A DNA stretch of 64,000 nucleotides from Nymphaea colorata (lineage: Eukaryota > Streptophyta > Magnoliopsida > Nymphaeales > Nymphaeaceae), in assembly GCF_008831285.2 (NCBI RefSeq), contig NC_045138.2, positions 7,345,205-7,409,204 on the forward strand, written 5' to 3'. This document shows, one piece after another, positions 1 through 11,460 of this stretch. Under the pieces are notes generated by a model. The model did not search any database. It was not told the DNA's origin and worked only from the letters and a program-made list of their open reading frames with translations. Numbering within the stretch: position 1 is the stretch's first letter; each line of letters begins with the position of its first letter. Position numbers and translations under genes: made by a program.

Positions 1-21
1 GACTCCAAGTGGGCTGATGCA

Positions 22-1492
22 ATGAAAGAAGAAATAGAGTCCCTAAGAAGAAACTTGACATGGGAAGTGGTGAAGATTCCTGAAGCCGCTCACCTAATTG
101 GATCCAAATGGGTGTATACCATCAAGTACAAACCAGATGGGAGTGTTGAAAGATATAAAGCTCGACTTGTGGCCAAGGGGTTTAGCCAGAAATATGGAAT
201 TGATTACTTGGAAACCTTTGCTCCTGTTGCGAAAATGAAGACTGTGAGGGTGGTTATATCCCTAGCTGTGATGAAGGAGTGGAAGATGTATCAACTGGAT
301 GTTAAGAATGCATTCCTCAATGGGGACCTCGAAGAAGAAGTATATATGCATATGCCTCCAGGATATGAAGAACCAGAAAAGTGTTGTAAGCTGAAAAAGG
401 CCTTGTATGGCCTTAAGCAATCGCCAGAGCGTGGTTTGAACGACTGAGAAGAGTGATGATACGTCATGGATACAAACAAGGAAATGGAGATCACACTCTG
501 TTTGTGAAGAGGAAGGAGAGCAGGGTTACTCTCCTGCTCGTCTACGTAGATGACATGATTGTTACTGGAGATGATGAGGAGGAGATTATCAAGCTAAAAG
601 GGTTACTGGCTACAGAATTCGACCTCAAAGATCTTGGCAAGCTAAGGTATTTTCTTGGTATGGAGGTTGCTAGGTCTAGTACTGGTCTTGTACTAAACCA
701 AAGGAAATATACATTAGATCTGCTGGAAGAAACTGGTAAATTGGGATGTAGACCTACTCCTACCCCTTTTGACACTGGGCACAAGTTGAGTCTTAGAGAT
801 GGAGAGCCTCTCTGTGAAGAAGACAAGGGAAGATATCAACGTTTGGTTGGGAAGCTAATTTATCTTACCCTCACGAGACCTGATATCACCTTTGCGGTGA
901 ATGTTTTGAGCCAATTCATGCATGCGCCAACCGATGCACATCTGAAGGTTGTGGACAGAGTGCTATGCTACCTGAAGAAAAATCCTGGTAAGGGACTCCT
1001 GTATGTGAAACAAGAGACTGTGGAAATCGAGGGCTATTCTGATGCGGATTGGGCAGGTTGTGGTAATACCAGACGATCCACTACAGGGTACTATGTCTAC
1101 TTGGGAGGAAACCTTGTTGTATAGAGGAGCAAGAGACAGGATGTTTGCTCTAGATCCAGTGCAGAGGCAGAATATAGGGCAGTTGCTATGGGAGTGTCAG
1201 AGTTATTAACATTGGAATAGAGATTGAAAGACCTATGAAGATGTACTGTGATAACAAGTCTGCAATCAACTTAGCCAACAACCCTGTTCTTCACGACAGA
1301 ACAAAACATGTTGAAATTGATCGTCACTTCATTCGGGAAAGGATTGATGCGAAAGAGTTGATCTTACCTTACATGAAGTCTGAAGACCAAACTGATGTTC
1401 TGACGAAAGCTCTTCCTTCAGCTTCATTTGAGAGGAATGTATCCAAGTTGGGCATGTTTGATATGTATGCCCAACTTGAGGGGGAGTGTTGA
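22..1492 (+). mobile_element. Ty1/copia pol 3' part (RT-RNase H), decayed
   Basis: Reverse transcriptase and RNase H end of a copia polyprotein; the element enters from beyond the left edge. The first frame (22-447) carries the RT start, including motifs like [12 protein letters not shown] and [10 protein letters not shown] one-base slip near 425-430 moves the reading into the frame of 453-1124, which has the catalytic YVDD motif (about 545) and the RNase H start (YSDADWAG, near 1037). That frame stops at 1124, and the RNase H end resumes at 1235-1492 (KHVEIDRHFI, DVLTKALP). At least two breaks make it non-functional. The frame ends in the polypurine tract that precedes the 3' LTR, as usual in copia elements. 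Confidence 0.93.
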
Positions 1493-1740
1493 TAGATTGT
1501 GTGTTGCGGGTCTGGATCCATACCCGACCCGCCTTGTAGCCCGTTTTGGGCTCTACTTAAGTCATGTAACCCTAATCCTTAAGTGTTAATGATAATCTTT
1601 AGAGAGAGAGAGTCTGGCTGCTAGTGGGCACCAACTCCTCCTCATTCGTGGTTTTTTCTCCCTCGTGTTGAGGGTTTTCCACGTTACATCGTGATCATTG
1701 TTTCTCTTCGTCTTCTTCTTTTCGTATTTCTACAATATTA
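1478..1740 (+). repeat. PPT and 3' LTR of the first copia element
   Basis: A polypurine tract (GAGGGGGAG, 1478-1486) is followed by TGTTGATAG at 1487, the usual start of a copia 3' LTR. The LTR carries a GA run near 1600 and a 'gggttttccacg' stretch near 1670 that is common near the ends of plant copia LTRs. The right end is uncertain, about 1688-1740, because the next fragment begins there without a clear CA terminus or target duplication. Confidence 0.7.
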
Positions 1741-1759
1741 TCGTGACTCCGATCAAGAA

Positions 1760-2645
1760 ATTTCTAATACAAATTTGTTCCTTCAAAAACACTTTGTGAC
1801 GAAAGATCTTGGTCAACTACGATATTTCTTGGGAATAGAGGTGACTCGCAACAGGGAAGGTGTAGTTCTCTCTCAACGAAAGTATGTTCTGGATTTATTG
1901 CAAGACACCGGGATGCTAGGAGCTAAACCGGCCAATCTACCTATGAATCCACGCATACATCTTTATGATGACCAATCAGAATTAGTCGATTCTCGATCAT
2001 ACAGGTCTCTTATTGGAAAGCTCCTCTATGTTACTGTGACCAGACCAGACATTAGTTTTGCAGTGGGGAAACTAAGTCAATTTATAGAAAAACCCAGGAA
2101 AGTTCATTGGGATGCTGCTTTAATGGTGGTCAAACATCTGAAATCATCTCCTGGCAAATGACTTTTGTTCACAAAAGGCAAGACCCTGGAAGTGGAAGCT
2201 TATAGTGATGTTGACTATGCTGGCTCAATAGAAGACAGGAAATCTACCACAGGATTCTGTGTATTTGTGGGAGGCAACCTTATATCCTGTAGAAGCAAAA
2301 AGCAAGGTGTGGTGTCAAGATCTAGTGCAAAATCTGAATACAGAGCTATGGCTCAAACTGCTGTTGAAATGACTTGGGCTAAATCCATACTATCTAGCCT
2401 AAGTGTGTCGATTCCGCTTCCCATGAAGATGTAATGTGACAATCGAGTAGCCACATACATTGCGAATAATTCAGTTTTCCATGAGAGAACTAAGCATATT
2501 GAAGTAGACTGTCAAGGAGGAACCATAACCACCATTCATGTATCATCAAAAGATCAAGCTGCAGATGTCTTCATTAAGGCTCTTCCTATTGGTGACTATT
2601 CTAGATGTTGTGACAAGCTCATCATGATTAATATGTATGCTCCAG
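1760..2645 (+). mobile_element. Second Ty1/copia fragment, RT end plus RNase H, 5'-truncated
   Basis: A different copia element whose retained coding part begins inside RT (KDLGQLRYFLGIEV, about 1800). It continues through TRPDISFAVGKLSQF, is stopped at about 2159-2161, and goes on in the same frame at 2165-2434 with the RNase H motif AYSDVDYAG and SRSSAKSEYRAMA. A further stop lies at 2432-2434, and the rest to about 2645 is recognisable but broken. It shares domains with the first fragment but differs throughout, and its LTR is unrelated, so the two come from separate lineages. Confidence 0.9.
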
Positions 2646-2648
2646 CTT

Positions 2649-2850
2649 GAGGGGGAGTGTTGAATTAGAAGAGTTTATGTTTCTAGGTGGTTCTTTGCAA
2701 TGTTTAATAGTTAGGAGGTCTCTATAAACATTCCTCTATTTTTTGTTGCTGTCTTTGTAAATCTCTCTTCAACCATAATCTCTTTATTATGGAGATTAGG
2801 GTTAGTGAATGAAGTTACGTTTTTTCTCTCTAAGGCTGGCTGCTGTAACA
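2649..2850 (+). repeat. PPT and 3' LTR of the second copia element
   Basis: A GAGGGGGAG-type polypurine tract (about 2649-2657) precedes an LTR that opens TGTTGAATT at 2658 and closes TGTAACA at 2850, about 193 bp with TG...CA ends. It includes a plausible TATA-like region (tctataaac, near 2720). No matching 5' LTR lies in the window. Confidence 0.72.
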
Positions 2851-5350
2851 AATGCATATATGTAAATAGCAAGGTTAGGGCTTTGATTAAACAAAGCCCT
2901 TTTCACTTCAATTTTCCTTTTAAAACAAGGACAAGTATGTCTTTGTGTGGGTTGACCGCACCCAAGTTACTATTGACTCGAGTTAGGTGTGTGTCAAAAA
3001 CAAGACAAATTTGATCAGTTGCTGTTGAATGACTGCAACCGATGCACATTGACTGTGTCAGGTGTCGTGTTGAAGCCACACCCGCACTTGCACTTGCGTT
3101 GACGTAAGTGCGAATGATGTTTTGAAGCATATGTGTGACATAGCTGTTCACCAAGAAATAGAGGAAAACGAGAAGACAACTAATTGTTGAAGTCAATAAC
3201 AACAAAATAGAGAGCATTCAAAAAGCATGAAGTATATTAGTCTCTAGACTCTCTACATTATGTTGCATGGATAGTAGAGTGTGTGTTGTTCCAATGTGGT
3301 TCACTCATGAGGTCAAACCAGTAACTCCACATAGCTTTGACTATATATATATATAGGAAAATAAGTAGCTACTAGACTTGATGGTAATCATCTAGGTTAT
3401 CGATTTAAAGAGATCCGATGATATAGAAAACATGGAGGAATTAAGATAGGGGCTAATCGCCGATATACTATCTAAAACATGGAGGAATTAAGATAAGTCG
3501 GCTGCCGGATGACAAAATATTTAAAAACCATCATTAAAATACCATGCAATAGTTTATGGTATAGCGACAGTTTATGGTGCTTTTTAGTGATGATTTTTAT
3601 TGCATTTGTCTAGGACTTCTAATTATTTAGTCATTCGGGCTGTCAGCAGATTTCAATTTTCCATTATGTAAGATAATATATTTCCATATATGAACAGCAA
3701 TCTTAATATATTTCCTGCAATGATGTTACTGGCTTTATTCTTGTGTGTATAATATTGTGAAAACTTTATAGGATGCACATACCCGTACTTATACTACAAA
3801 TATAATTGAATGTCTTTTTTATAGTTTGTGTAATGTGTATACATACATTATCTGCATGAATGACTTAATGAAACTGTTAAACCATTTTGTGACGTTGCAA
3901 AAACGTTGATGACTTGGTGTAGTCTTGTCAACTACCTCTTTTTCATTTTTTTATCAGGTTGATGACCAAGTCTGCTGGGATGAATAATAAATAGAGAATA
4001 TTGTAGTCTGAATATCAGTATTATATATTCTCTGGGTACATATGCATGTTATTGCAAGCAGGAATGAGATAGGAAGACGGGGTAGCAAGAAGAAGAAGGG
4101 AGAGGAGGAAGACAGGCTGTTGAAGTAGAACAAGAATAAAAAGAGTAGGGTAGCCAAGAGAAGAGGAAGCCAAAGAAGAAGAAGAAAAAAGGAGGGAGGA
4201 GAAGAAGATGGCTAGCTGGACAAACTTTGAAACAAAAGGAAAAGGGATATAAAAGGTAGGAAGAAAAAGAAGAGTAGGAGCCAGGGGAAGAAAAAGAGGT
4301 GATTGGCAGGATAAGGAAAAAAGAGCTATAGCAGAGGCATTGACTTCTGTTCCTACACACACAAACACAGAGAGAGAGAGAGAGAGATCTGTTAGGCACC
4401 GGGTATAACATGGATAGGATCTATGGGGCTGATCCAGTAGTGCTTATAAATAAGGTCGAAGGAACCTTAGTTGAGAAAACGAAGAATATTGAGCATATCG
4501 GGGATTAGGGTAAGGTGTGCGTGTGTTATCAGGTTCCCCTTGTAAGGGGTGTTCGTGTTAGCAATGGCTAACAAGATCACTTTCCACTAATTCAACATTG
4601 TGTACTTGTCACAAACTTGCCACTGTAGATTGTCCATGTTTGTATTATTCATGAGAGGGAGAGAGAGAGAGGCATTGAGAGAGAGTGGTGTATTTACCTT
4701 GGCAGCATGTGTACTAGGTTGTTGCCCTTTGAGTTGATGGTTGAGGTACTAAAAGAATGACTTTTATTGTCTGAAGCATGGACATTGAGGCACTGGTTTC
4801 AGAGTTCATCCAGATGTTCGCATCTTTCACATATAGAGAAATAGGAATCTAGAATTATGATATTCACATTTCTCACATATAGAGACATAGGAATCTAGAA
4901 TTATATGTGTTTCTCTAGTGAGGATAGTATTGAAATAAATTGCTGTCTATTTTCACGGTCCCCTAGCCACAATTTCATGTAGGACATAATAGCAAAGATC
5001 ACTTAAGGAGGTCCATATCTTTCTCACTCTTGCACTTGATTCCTTTTATTTGAAGCCAGTAGAAGTTATATTAACGTTAAACTAGCCTGGAAGTACAAGG
5101 ATATCAGGATTAGTAGATATTAAACTCGTGAGCTTTCGGTAAAGGAGAAAACTGCTGGAAGCTGAAGACAAATTGAACTGGTCTAAAATGATGGACATGT
5201 ACTAAGAAGCTATAGAAGCTTAATTGATGTTTAAAGTTAAACTATGTTAGGGTACATGACCTCCATTACTGCTGGAACTTGTTGATGGGAAATGCGAACA
5301 TCTCCATCACGTGAATAGCTGGGTCAACTTCTGACCTTCAAATTGAAGGC
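2851..5350. other. Intergenic region with a purine-rich block and short repeats
   Basis: No coding frame can be supported here. Visible items: a short direct repeat (AACATGGAGGAATTAAGATA, near 3430 and 3477); a strongly purine-biased + strand at about 4060-4330, which produces spurious minus-strand ORFs; a GA microsatellite at 4369-4387; a weak solo-LTR candidate at 4390-4596 (TGTTAGG...TTCAACA, TATAAATA-like box near 4445, no target duplication found); more GA repeats near 4655; and a 46-bp tandem repeat at about 4828-4915. Upstream exons of the GTPase that follows would be expected here, but I found none. Confidence 0.5.
4828..4915. repeat. Tandem repeat, 46-bp period, two copies
   Basis: The phrase beginning CACATATAGAGA and running through GGAATCTAGAATTAT occurs at 4828 and again at 4874, with few differences. 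It is a simple tandem duplication in non-coding DNA. Confidence 0.75.
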
Positions 5351-5359
5351 AGTTGGTCG

Positions 5360-5460
5360 TCCAACACATACAGGCCGAAGTTGGATTAGTCAGTTATCCA
5401 AATGTTGGCAAAATCATCGTAATCAATCAACTATATTCAAGAGTTAGTCCAAGAGATATA
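5360..5460 (+). pseudogene. Decayed duplicate of the GTPase P-loop exon
   Basis: This stretch resembles the intact G1 (P-loop) exon that starts 200 bp downstream. It reads SYPNVGKI where the intact exon reads GYPNVGKS, and the residues after the P-loop are partly kept (INQL against INRL). The final P-loop Ser, which contacts the Mg-nucleotide in these GTPases, is Ile here, and the distal half of the exon has diverged. A GT-like donor is not obvious. I read it as an exon duplication that has decayed, not as an alternative exon, though transcript data could show otherwise. Confidence 0.6.
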
Positions 5461-5571
5461 AAACAGTGTCACTATCTGGTCCTTTTCTTTTGTTTACATT
5501 GGTTTCTTCATTGTAGTTATTCTTCAAGTTACTTTAATTCCTATTTTATTTAAAGTTATAATATCCAACAG

Positions 5572-7767
5572 GTTCGAGCTGGAGTGGTTGGTTATCCAAA
5601 TGTAGGCAAATCCTCTTTAATTAATCGTCTCCTAAAGCGACGAATGTGCCCAGCAGCCCCCAGGCCTGGTGTCACAAGAGAACTAAGGTAAGTTTTCTAC
5701 TAGTTAAGCTCATTTGGATGGGATGTCTTTGAGAGTGTTTTTCTTGTGACTTAGAAAGAGATACTCCAACTTGGATAAGTAAGCTGAGTATAGTTGTCTT
5801 TCTGCTTTGCAGTTCATTATTATCTGTTGTAGTTGCTCTGCATGAGCAGAGTATTGGATACAAATTGGTCGGCTAATTTTGTCAGGCTATGCATGAAGCA
5901 AGCATGGATTTAGTCTTTGCAGTTTCCAATTTGATAACCGCTTACGTCTCCTAGTTGGCTTCCTAATCCAGTAAAATGTGATATTCTTCAGTGTCTATTG
6001 ATTGACAAAAGTAAAATTGGTCAGAGTAAACCTGTACGAAATTAAATCAACATATGGCTTTTGTTAAGCATTTTATATGATTTTGATGCCTACCACCCTG
6101 ATCCCAACATTTAAGTTGGATTTCGTCTAAGAAAAAATGTCTAGGCTATTGACCTCACAGGTGAGCCTATGGATAGGTCATATAGGAAAAGCTAACCTAG
6201 GCAACCAGCCAAGCGTGGGGGCCAAAGCAAGCCTAGGCAAGTGTTTAAGAACATGGATTGTGACTATGGTACAAATGTGTAATGGTGCTTACTTTGTTCC
6301 TCTTTTAAAAGGTGGGTTCGCTTTGGCAAGGATCTAGAGTTGCTTGATTCGCCTGGCATATTACCTATGCGTATTAGTGACCAGACAGCTGCTATCAAGT
6401 TGGCTATATGTGATGACATTGGGGAACGTTCTTATGATGTGTCTGATGTGGCTGCAATTCTTGTTCAGTTGTTAAAAAGGCACCCAGAAATAGGTATATA
6501 ATTTGCTTTTCCATTTTTTCAAGAAAATGAATCTTTTTTCACCTATGTTGCATCGGCTGATTTTGATAAATTTTACTGGTGCAAGAGTGAGGGATATGTA
6601 TATCCATCTTTAGAGATTTATTTTTAGATGCTCAAAGAATTGAATTTACTTGTCTTGCTACTCTTCAGTTGGTAGTTTCTAAAACTTTTTCTATCTCATT
6701 ATCTGATGTAGTTGCTTCATAGGAGCAGACACAATTTGGCCCGTTAATTTGTCGGTGTATGCATAAGCAAGCATGGATTTAGCGTTTGAGTACCTTCTCC
6801 AATTCCTAGTTTGACATAACTTGGTTTTCCAAATGGATTTCCTAGATTGCTGTTGTCTTTTTGGATTAATAGAGGATACATGATTTAGATCAAATTTCTA
6901 GGTATACATGTCAAAATCAGAAAGAATCTGCATTTAGGAATTGAAGTTTCTGAGTCTCCAAATGCATTACTGATGAATGTGTTTGTGTGTGTGTTACAGG
7001 GGGGAGGAGAGAGAGGCAGAGAGAGAGAGAGAGAAGATTTTACGAATGAACTCTTGGATTTAGTGATACCATCCTTCACATTGATTTTGCAAGCTAAGAT
7101 AATTTGTCTTGAAAAATAATCTAGTGTAACTCCTCTATCAAAAATGTTTCACAGTAGTGATTGACCACATCAATCTAGCTTACGTTCTGTTTCTTAATGA
7201 AATCTCCAAGTATGCATTTTCTTCTATATTGCATATTTTTCATAGATCAGTGGAAGCTCTTAAAACATAAAGCACATTAATTATAACTGGGCAAAGCACT
7301 AATTTTATGGAAGATTCTACTCCGGAACAATTCTGAACTTATTAGTGGCAATGGGATGCAATTTATTAGTTCTTTGCTTTATGAGACATGTCAATTTCTT
7401 TGTCTTCCTAAGCCTGGATAACCTAAAGACTTCAGTTGTGATCTTGGAAATATGCATGCTTGGTCGTTGTTATTCTTGTTGAAAATTGAGTTTCTCCTGC
7501 AGGTTCAAAGGCCCTGTATAATCGCTACAGGATTGATGCAGATGCTTTCTCCAGCAGGACGTATGTCTTCTGCTAAACCTTCTTACACTGACCACTTTTT
7601 CTTTTCTTCAAAATTTTCAAGTCATTCTACTTCTCATGCACAGGTTTGTAGAGAAGCTTTCACTTCAATTGTTCAATGGAGATGTAAACCAATCAGCATT
7701 TCGAATATTGACAGACTATCGCAAGGGGAAGTTCGGTTGGTTTGCACTTGAGAGACCTCCCATATAG
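5572..7767 (+). CDS. DGP3: DAR GTPase 3-like protein (YlqF/YawG family), C-terminal four exons
   Basis: Circularly permuted GTPase of the type that assists ribosome assembly; the closest relatives I recognise are plant DAR GTPase 3 proteins, which are chloroplast-targeted. Four exons join in frame: 5572-5687, 6312-6493, 7503-7560 and 7644-7767 (stop TAG), all with AG acceptors and GT donors. The first holds the P-loop ([14 protein letters not shown]) and the PRPGVTRE stretch of the switch region. The second holds the G3 motif DSPG and the conserved [11 protein letters not shown] segment. The last ends in [12 protein letters not shown]. The N-terminal exons, which should hold the transit peptide and the permuted G4/G5 motifs, are not visible between the retroelements and 5572. 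The gene is therefore truncated, or its 5' end lies more than 5 kb upstream. Confidence 0.85.
5820..6830. repeat. Diverged direct repeat in GTPase introns
   Basis: About 100 bp in the first visible intron (about 5817-5912) is repeated in the second (about 6700-6782). Both contain TGTAGTTGCT, a GAGCAGA word and GCAAGCATGGATTTAG. The copies sit about 880 bp apart in the same orientation with many substitutions. Confidence 0.65.
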
Positions 7768-9695
7768 GCATGCTTGATGAGCTTGCTCGCTTCATCTTTT
7801 CACTATCCTGCTATTCATGAGGCACGTTGTATAGCTATTTCCTTTTTATGGTTCCCTTTTATAATTTGCGTAGAAATTATTCTAGATTCAGGTTTGTATT
7901 CAAGAAGGGAACTTTTACGTTGTATACTTGGAACCTTTTATCCTGCAAGAACATTAAAAAGGTTGTGTTAGTCGATATAAACTACACGGTAAGGATCATA
8001 AATGGCAAAAGGCTGCATATAAATAAATAAATGAATCTCATTGTTTGTTAGCTAAACGCTTTCTTCAAGAGTGTGTTTCCTTGCTTTTAAACTTCAGTAA
8101 GATGGGTTTGTGATGTGTTTTCTCAATGCAAAGTCCAGAGTGTGCGTGTGAATCGTGAGCTGAGCGCCCTTGCCGGTATATGCACTGATGAGAGCACAAA
8201 TGGCTGTTTGAACCAGAACGTATGAATTGATGTTGATATGATTTTTCTTTGTAACATTGGTAGGGAAAAACTCACCCTTGAACCGTCATGAGAGCAGCAA
8301 TAAACCCTTTGGAGGTTCTCAACAAAGGCACCACGATTTGGCTTGCGCAAAGCAGTGGTATACTCGACCTCAGGAGTTAGAATGGTGTCCATGAGACTCT
8401 TATCTGGACCAATCATCCATAATATGAAGTTGATCGCCATAAAACATTGCGATCCTTCGGTGGAAGGTAAAAGGCCTTCTCCTGCGTATCTCATTGTTGG
8501 ACAGAGTGGTGCCCAGCAAAGGCCTTGAAGGTGCCGTCCTAATCCGAGTTTTATGCTGCTAGAAGTGTAACTACGGTCCTGGTCTTACCACTCGATGTCT
8601 CCTCTGCCAAAAAATTGGTAGGGAAAGAAAACTCTGAAGTGCCCACAATTTCATACTAGAAACTGAAGCTGGGGCTAAGGTCCTGCACCTACAACCCTGT
8701 ATGTTTTGTTACCGTTGTCTTTACTACAGTTTTCGCGGCAGAAACCTTCCAGGCAACGAATAAAGACAGAGACTATTATTAGATAAATGTCGGACTCATC
8801 TATCTACGAGTCAATGGCAAGCAAATAGAGATCTAACTGGTTCAGAGGACAAATCTAAATGCACAAGAATAAAAATTCAACAAAAACAAAAATTTCGGAA
8901 CCACAGACCATTTTATTGATACAAGTAGGCCAAGTACCAACATGGCTGTCAGTCTTTTTACATTAGGGGCAGTGCTTCAGCGCTCCTTGTATGCTTTGAT
9001 TCTGCAAACATGGTTCTAACTTTCTGGAAGAGAATATATCGAGCATGGAACATGGTATCAAAGGTAGTTTTTCTGGTGTGCATGTAGGGGTCCACTAGAC
9101 ACTGGTAGCTCATGGATGCACATAGCAGATGAATTTTCGTAGAATGATACATGAAAAGGAGCTATCTGGGACCTGGGTGGCTGCAACCAGGAAGCCTTGA
9201 ATCTCAAAGTCGATGCAGGTCTCAGAGTTCAAAATCATTGAAAGAATAGATCTTAAGACGCAGTTTACACGGTAACTGAAACTAAAAAAGAGAAACTGAT
9301 TATGCAAAATTCAATTATAAGATCAAATACAGCAGCAAGGGAGACCAAAAAATTGAACACGAACTTGATGTGTATGAATTAACAAAATCACCTTCCAACC
9401 AACAGCGAAGCTCTCTACACCACCCCATTTACCAAATATCCCTTATGATACATATTTCCCACATTATCTCTACAATTACTTACAAAAATGTCTCCCCGAG
9501 ACCACCCATCAACCACTTAATATTTCTATTCCATTATGGTGGCAGCTTTATCCTACCCTGGATTCCTGTCCGCCATGAACATGCATTCAGGTCAGGATGC
9601 TTATGCCCATGTTCAATGAATCAAAACCAACTTGAATCAGATCATTGGATCAAGAGCTGCCTATCTACAAGTGGGTGGATATCCTCAATTCAGTT
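7768..9695. other. Spacer between the GTPase gene and the PSI1-like gene
   Basis: The GTPase 3' UTR probably ends near an AATAAA at 8022-8027, about 255 bp after its stop. Next comes the unassigned minus-strand ORF at 8123-8494. On the minus strand an AATAAA (reverse complement at 8912-8917) lies about 780 bp past the PSI1-like stop codon and could serve as its poly(A) signal. The remainder shows no coding pattern I trust. Confidence 0.45.
8123..8494 (-). other. Unassigned open frame, possible exon remnant
   Basis: A minus-strand frame of 123 codons, moderately GC-rich compared with its surroundings. I do not recognise the product. Near 8270-8277 the minus strand reads TCAAGG followed by GTGAGT, a good donor context, so the upper part of the frame could be an exon or a decayed one. 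No acceptor or partner exon could be assigned, and I found no repeat of it elsewhere in the window. It may be a gene fragment or a transposon piece. Confidence 0.25.
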
Positions 9696-11425
9696 TCATA
9701 TGCTTCTGATAGTGTCTACTCTGTCGATGACATCCAATGCTTTCAATTTGTCAATGTCAAAGTCAATAACAGGCAACATTGAAAGTCTTCTCAAAGGAAA
9801 GGAGTCCTTCCTACCCCAACTACTTGGAGACTGACTGCTGCTTTTACTCAACCTATGGTACTTAGAAGATCTGGGCTTTACAATGTCAAACTCTTGGCTT
9901 TTACTAATCCCAGGAGTAAACTTTCTCCAGGTCACTCTACGTAGCATATTCTGGTCTTCTTCAGATAGACCTGATGATTTTGCTGACTTCTCTGTAGATG
10001 ACAGTGAGGCTGCATGCAACTGGTTTGGTGAACGGATAGGTGATTTAATGGGAGACCTGGCATAACTGAGACCAGGCCTTGCACGGCTGACCAAATGGTG
10101 AAGCCACACGACTAGCTCGAGCATGTAAGCTTCAGTCTTCTCTTTATCAGCATGGTGGAGGGTCTCTATGCGGGTCAAGTCAGCTCCAGCTGGTTTACGG
10201 TTCACCTCAGATCTGCTCAAGGGCATATAGATATCCAGTAAGTGCTCCCAACAAGAAAAGTAAGGGAAAACATAATGTACTAGCATAACACAACTGACTC
10301 ACCCAGTGTTCGCCCATTCACCAACCCAACCAAAACCATGATGTGCTCTGATGAGGTCAACATTTCAGCAGCAAACACAAACAAGAGACACATACTAAAC
10401 GGTTAACTTTCAGCTTTCATGTAATGCCAAATTTGTATGGTTCATTTATGATTTCTGAAATTATACAGAAAAAAGAAATTACTTGGTTGTGTTGGCAGCA
10501 ATAGGAACTAGCCACTGCAAAGTTTTCTCCATCTCTGCTTTGATTTGAGGAATGGTAAGCTACAGCATCCACACGTATATGTATATGGAATATTAGTCCA
10601 ATTGTGATTGAGAAATAACCAATCTAGGAGCAGACTACCACCAAAAGACAACATTAGTATTACATTCAAAATGTACTTTAAGCAACAAAGACAACCCAGA
10701 GCACTCATAACCACAAATGAACCATGAAGTATATATGAGGCTCCCATAACATATATGAAGGTATTCATCTGACTTCCTCCACGTGTCATGAATGACATAG
10801 TTGTTTGACTAAGAATATCCATGAAAACCTTCCTCCACGTGGTGGTTTCCTCCTCATGTGCTAGGGTTTATCGTAATAGAGCTATTTGAGCCATGTTTTA
10901 GTGTTTATGCATAAAAGCTGTGCAGCGAGAGCCACAGTCTCTATTTACCTTGTTGTTTCTCGAACAGGCAGCAAGAGAGCTTTAGGTTTTAGTGGTCCAA
11001 TGCTTATGATTAAACATTAACAAAATATCCAACACATACAGCAAAGAAAATAAAACAAGTATTATTCTATGATGTCACGCCCCCTGCTTAAAGGCCATGA
11101 AAAGTTGACAAGTGATCATAAAATATATTCCATAGGTTAAACTTTAAAGGGTAAAGACTTTCAAGTGACATACTTCTTCACTGACAGTGAACGTCAGTAA
11201 TTTTGAGCGCAAGGCTAATTTTACACTGGGAGGCAGTCCTTGATACAATGTGTCTCTTGCGTTTGGTGGAATGGAACTTGGACGTGATACCTGCATATTC
11301 AACCATTTTACTAATTACCAATTATCCGACAGACAGAAGTCCCGAAAAACACGCACACATACACGTGCATGCAAACTCCACACACGCACACCCACATCCA
11401 CACGCACACCCCCCCCCCCCCCCCC

Positions 11426-11460
<35 letters not shown>

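Noticed and set aside
3954-4411. Three overlapping minus-strand ORFs rich in Leu, Phe and Ser
   Set aside because: Produced by the purine-biased + strand; no domain, no exon structure, and the frames overlap each other.
5353-5553. A separate small GTPase gene
   Set aside because: Only the P-loop region matches and it is mutated; it fits better as a decayed copy of the next exon.
8123-8494. Pectinesterase-like fragment
   Set aside because: A few residue groups looked similar when frames were switched, but no continuous motif was kept.
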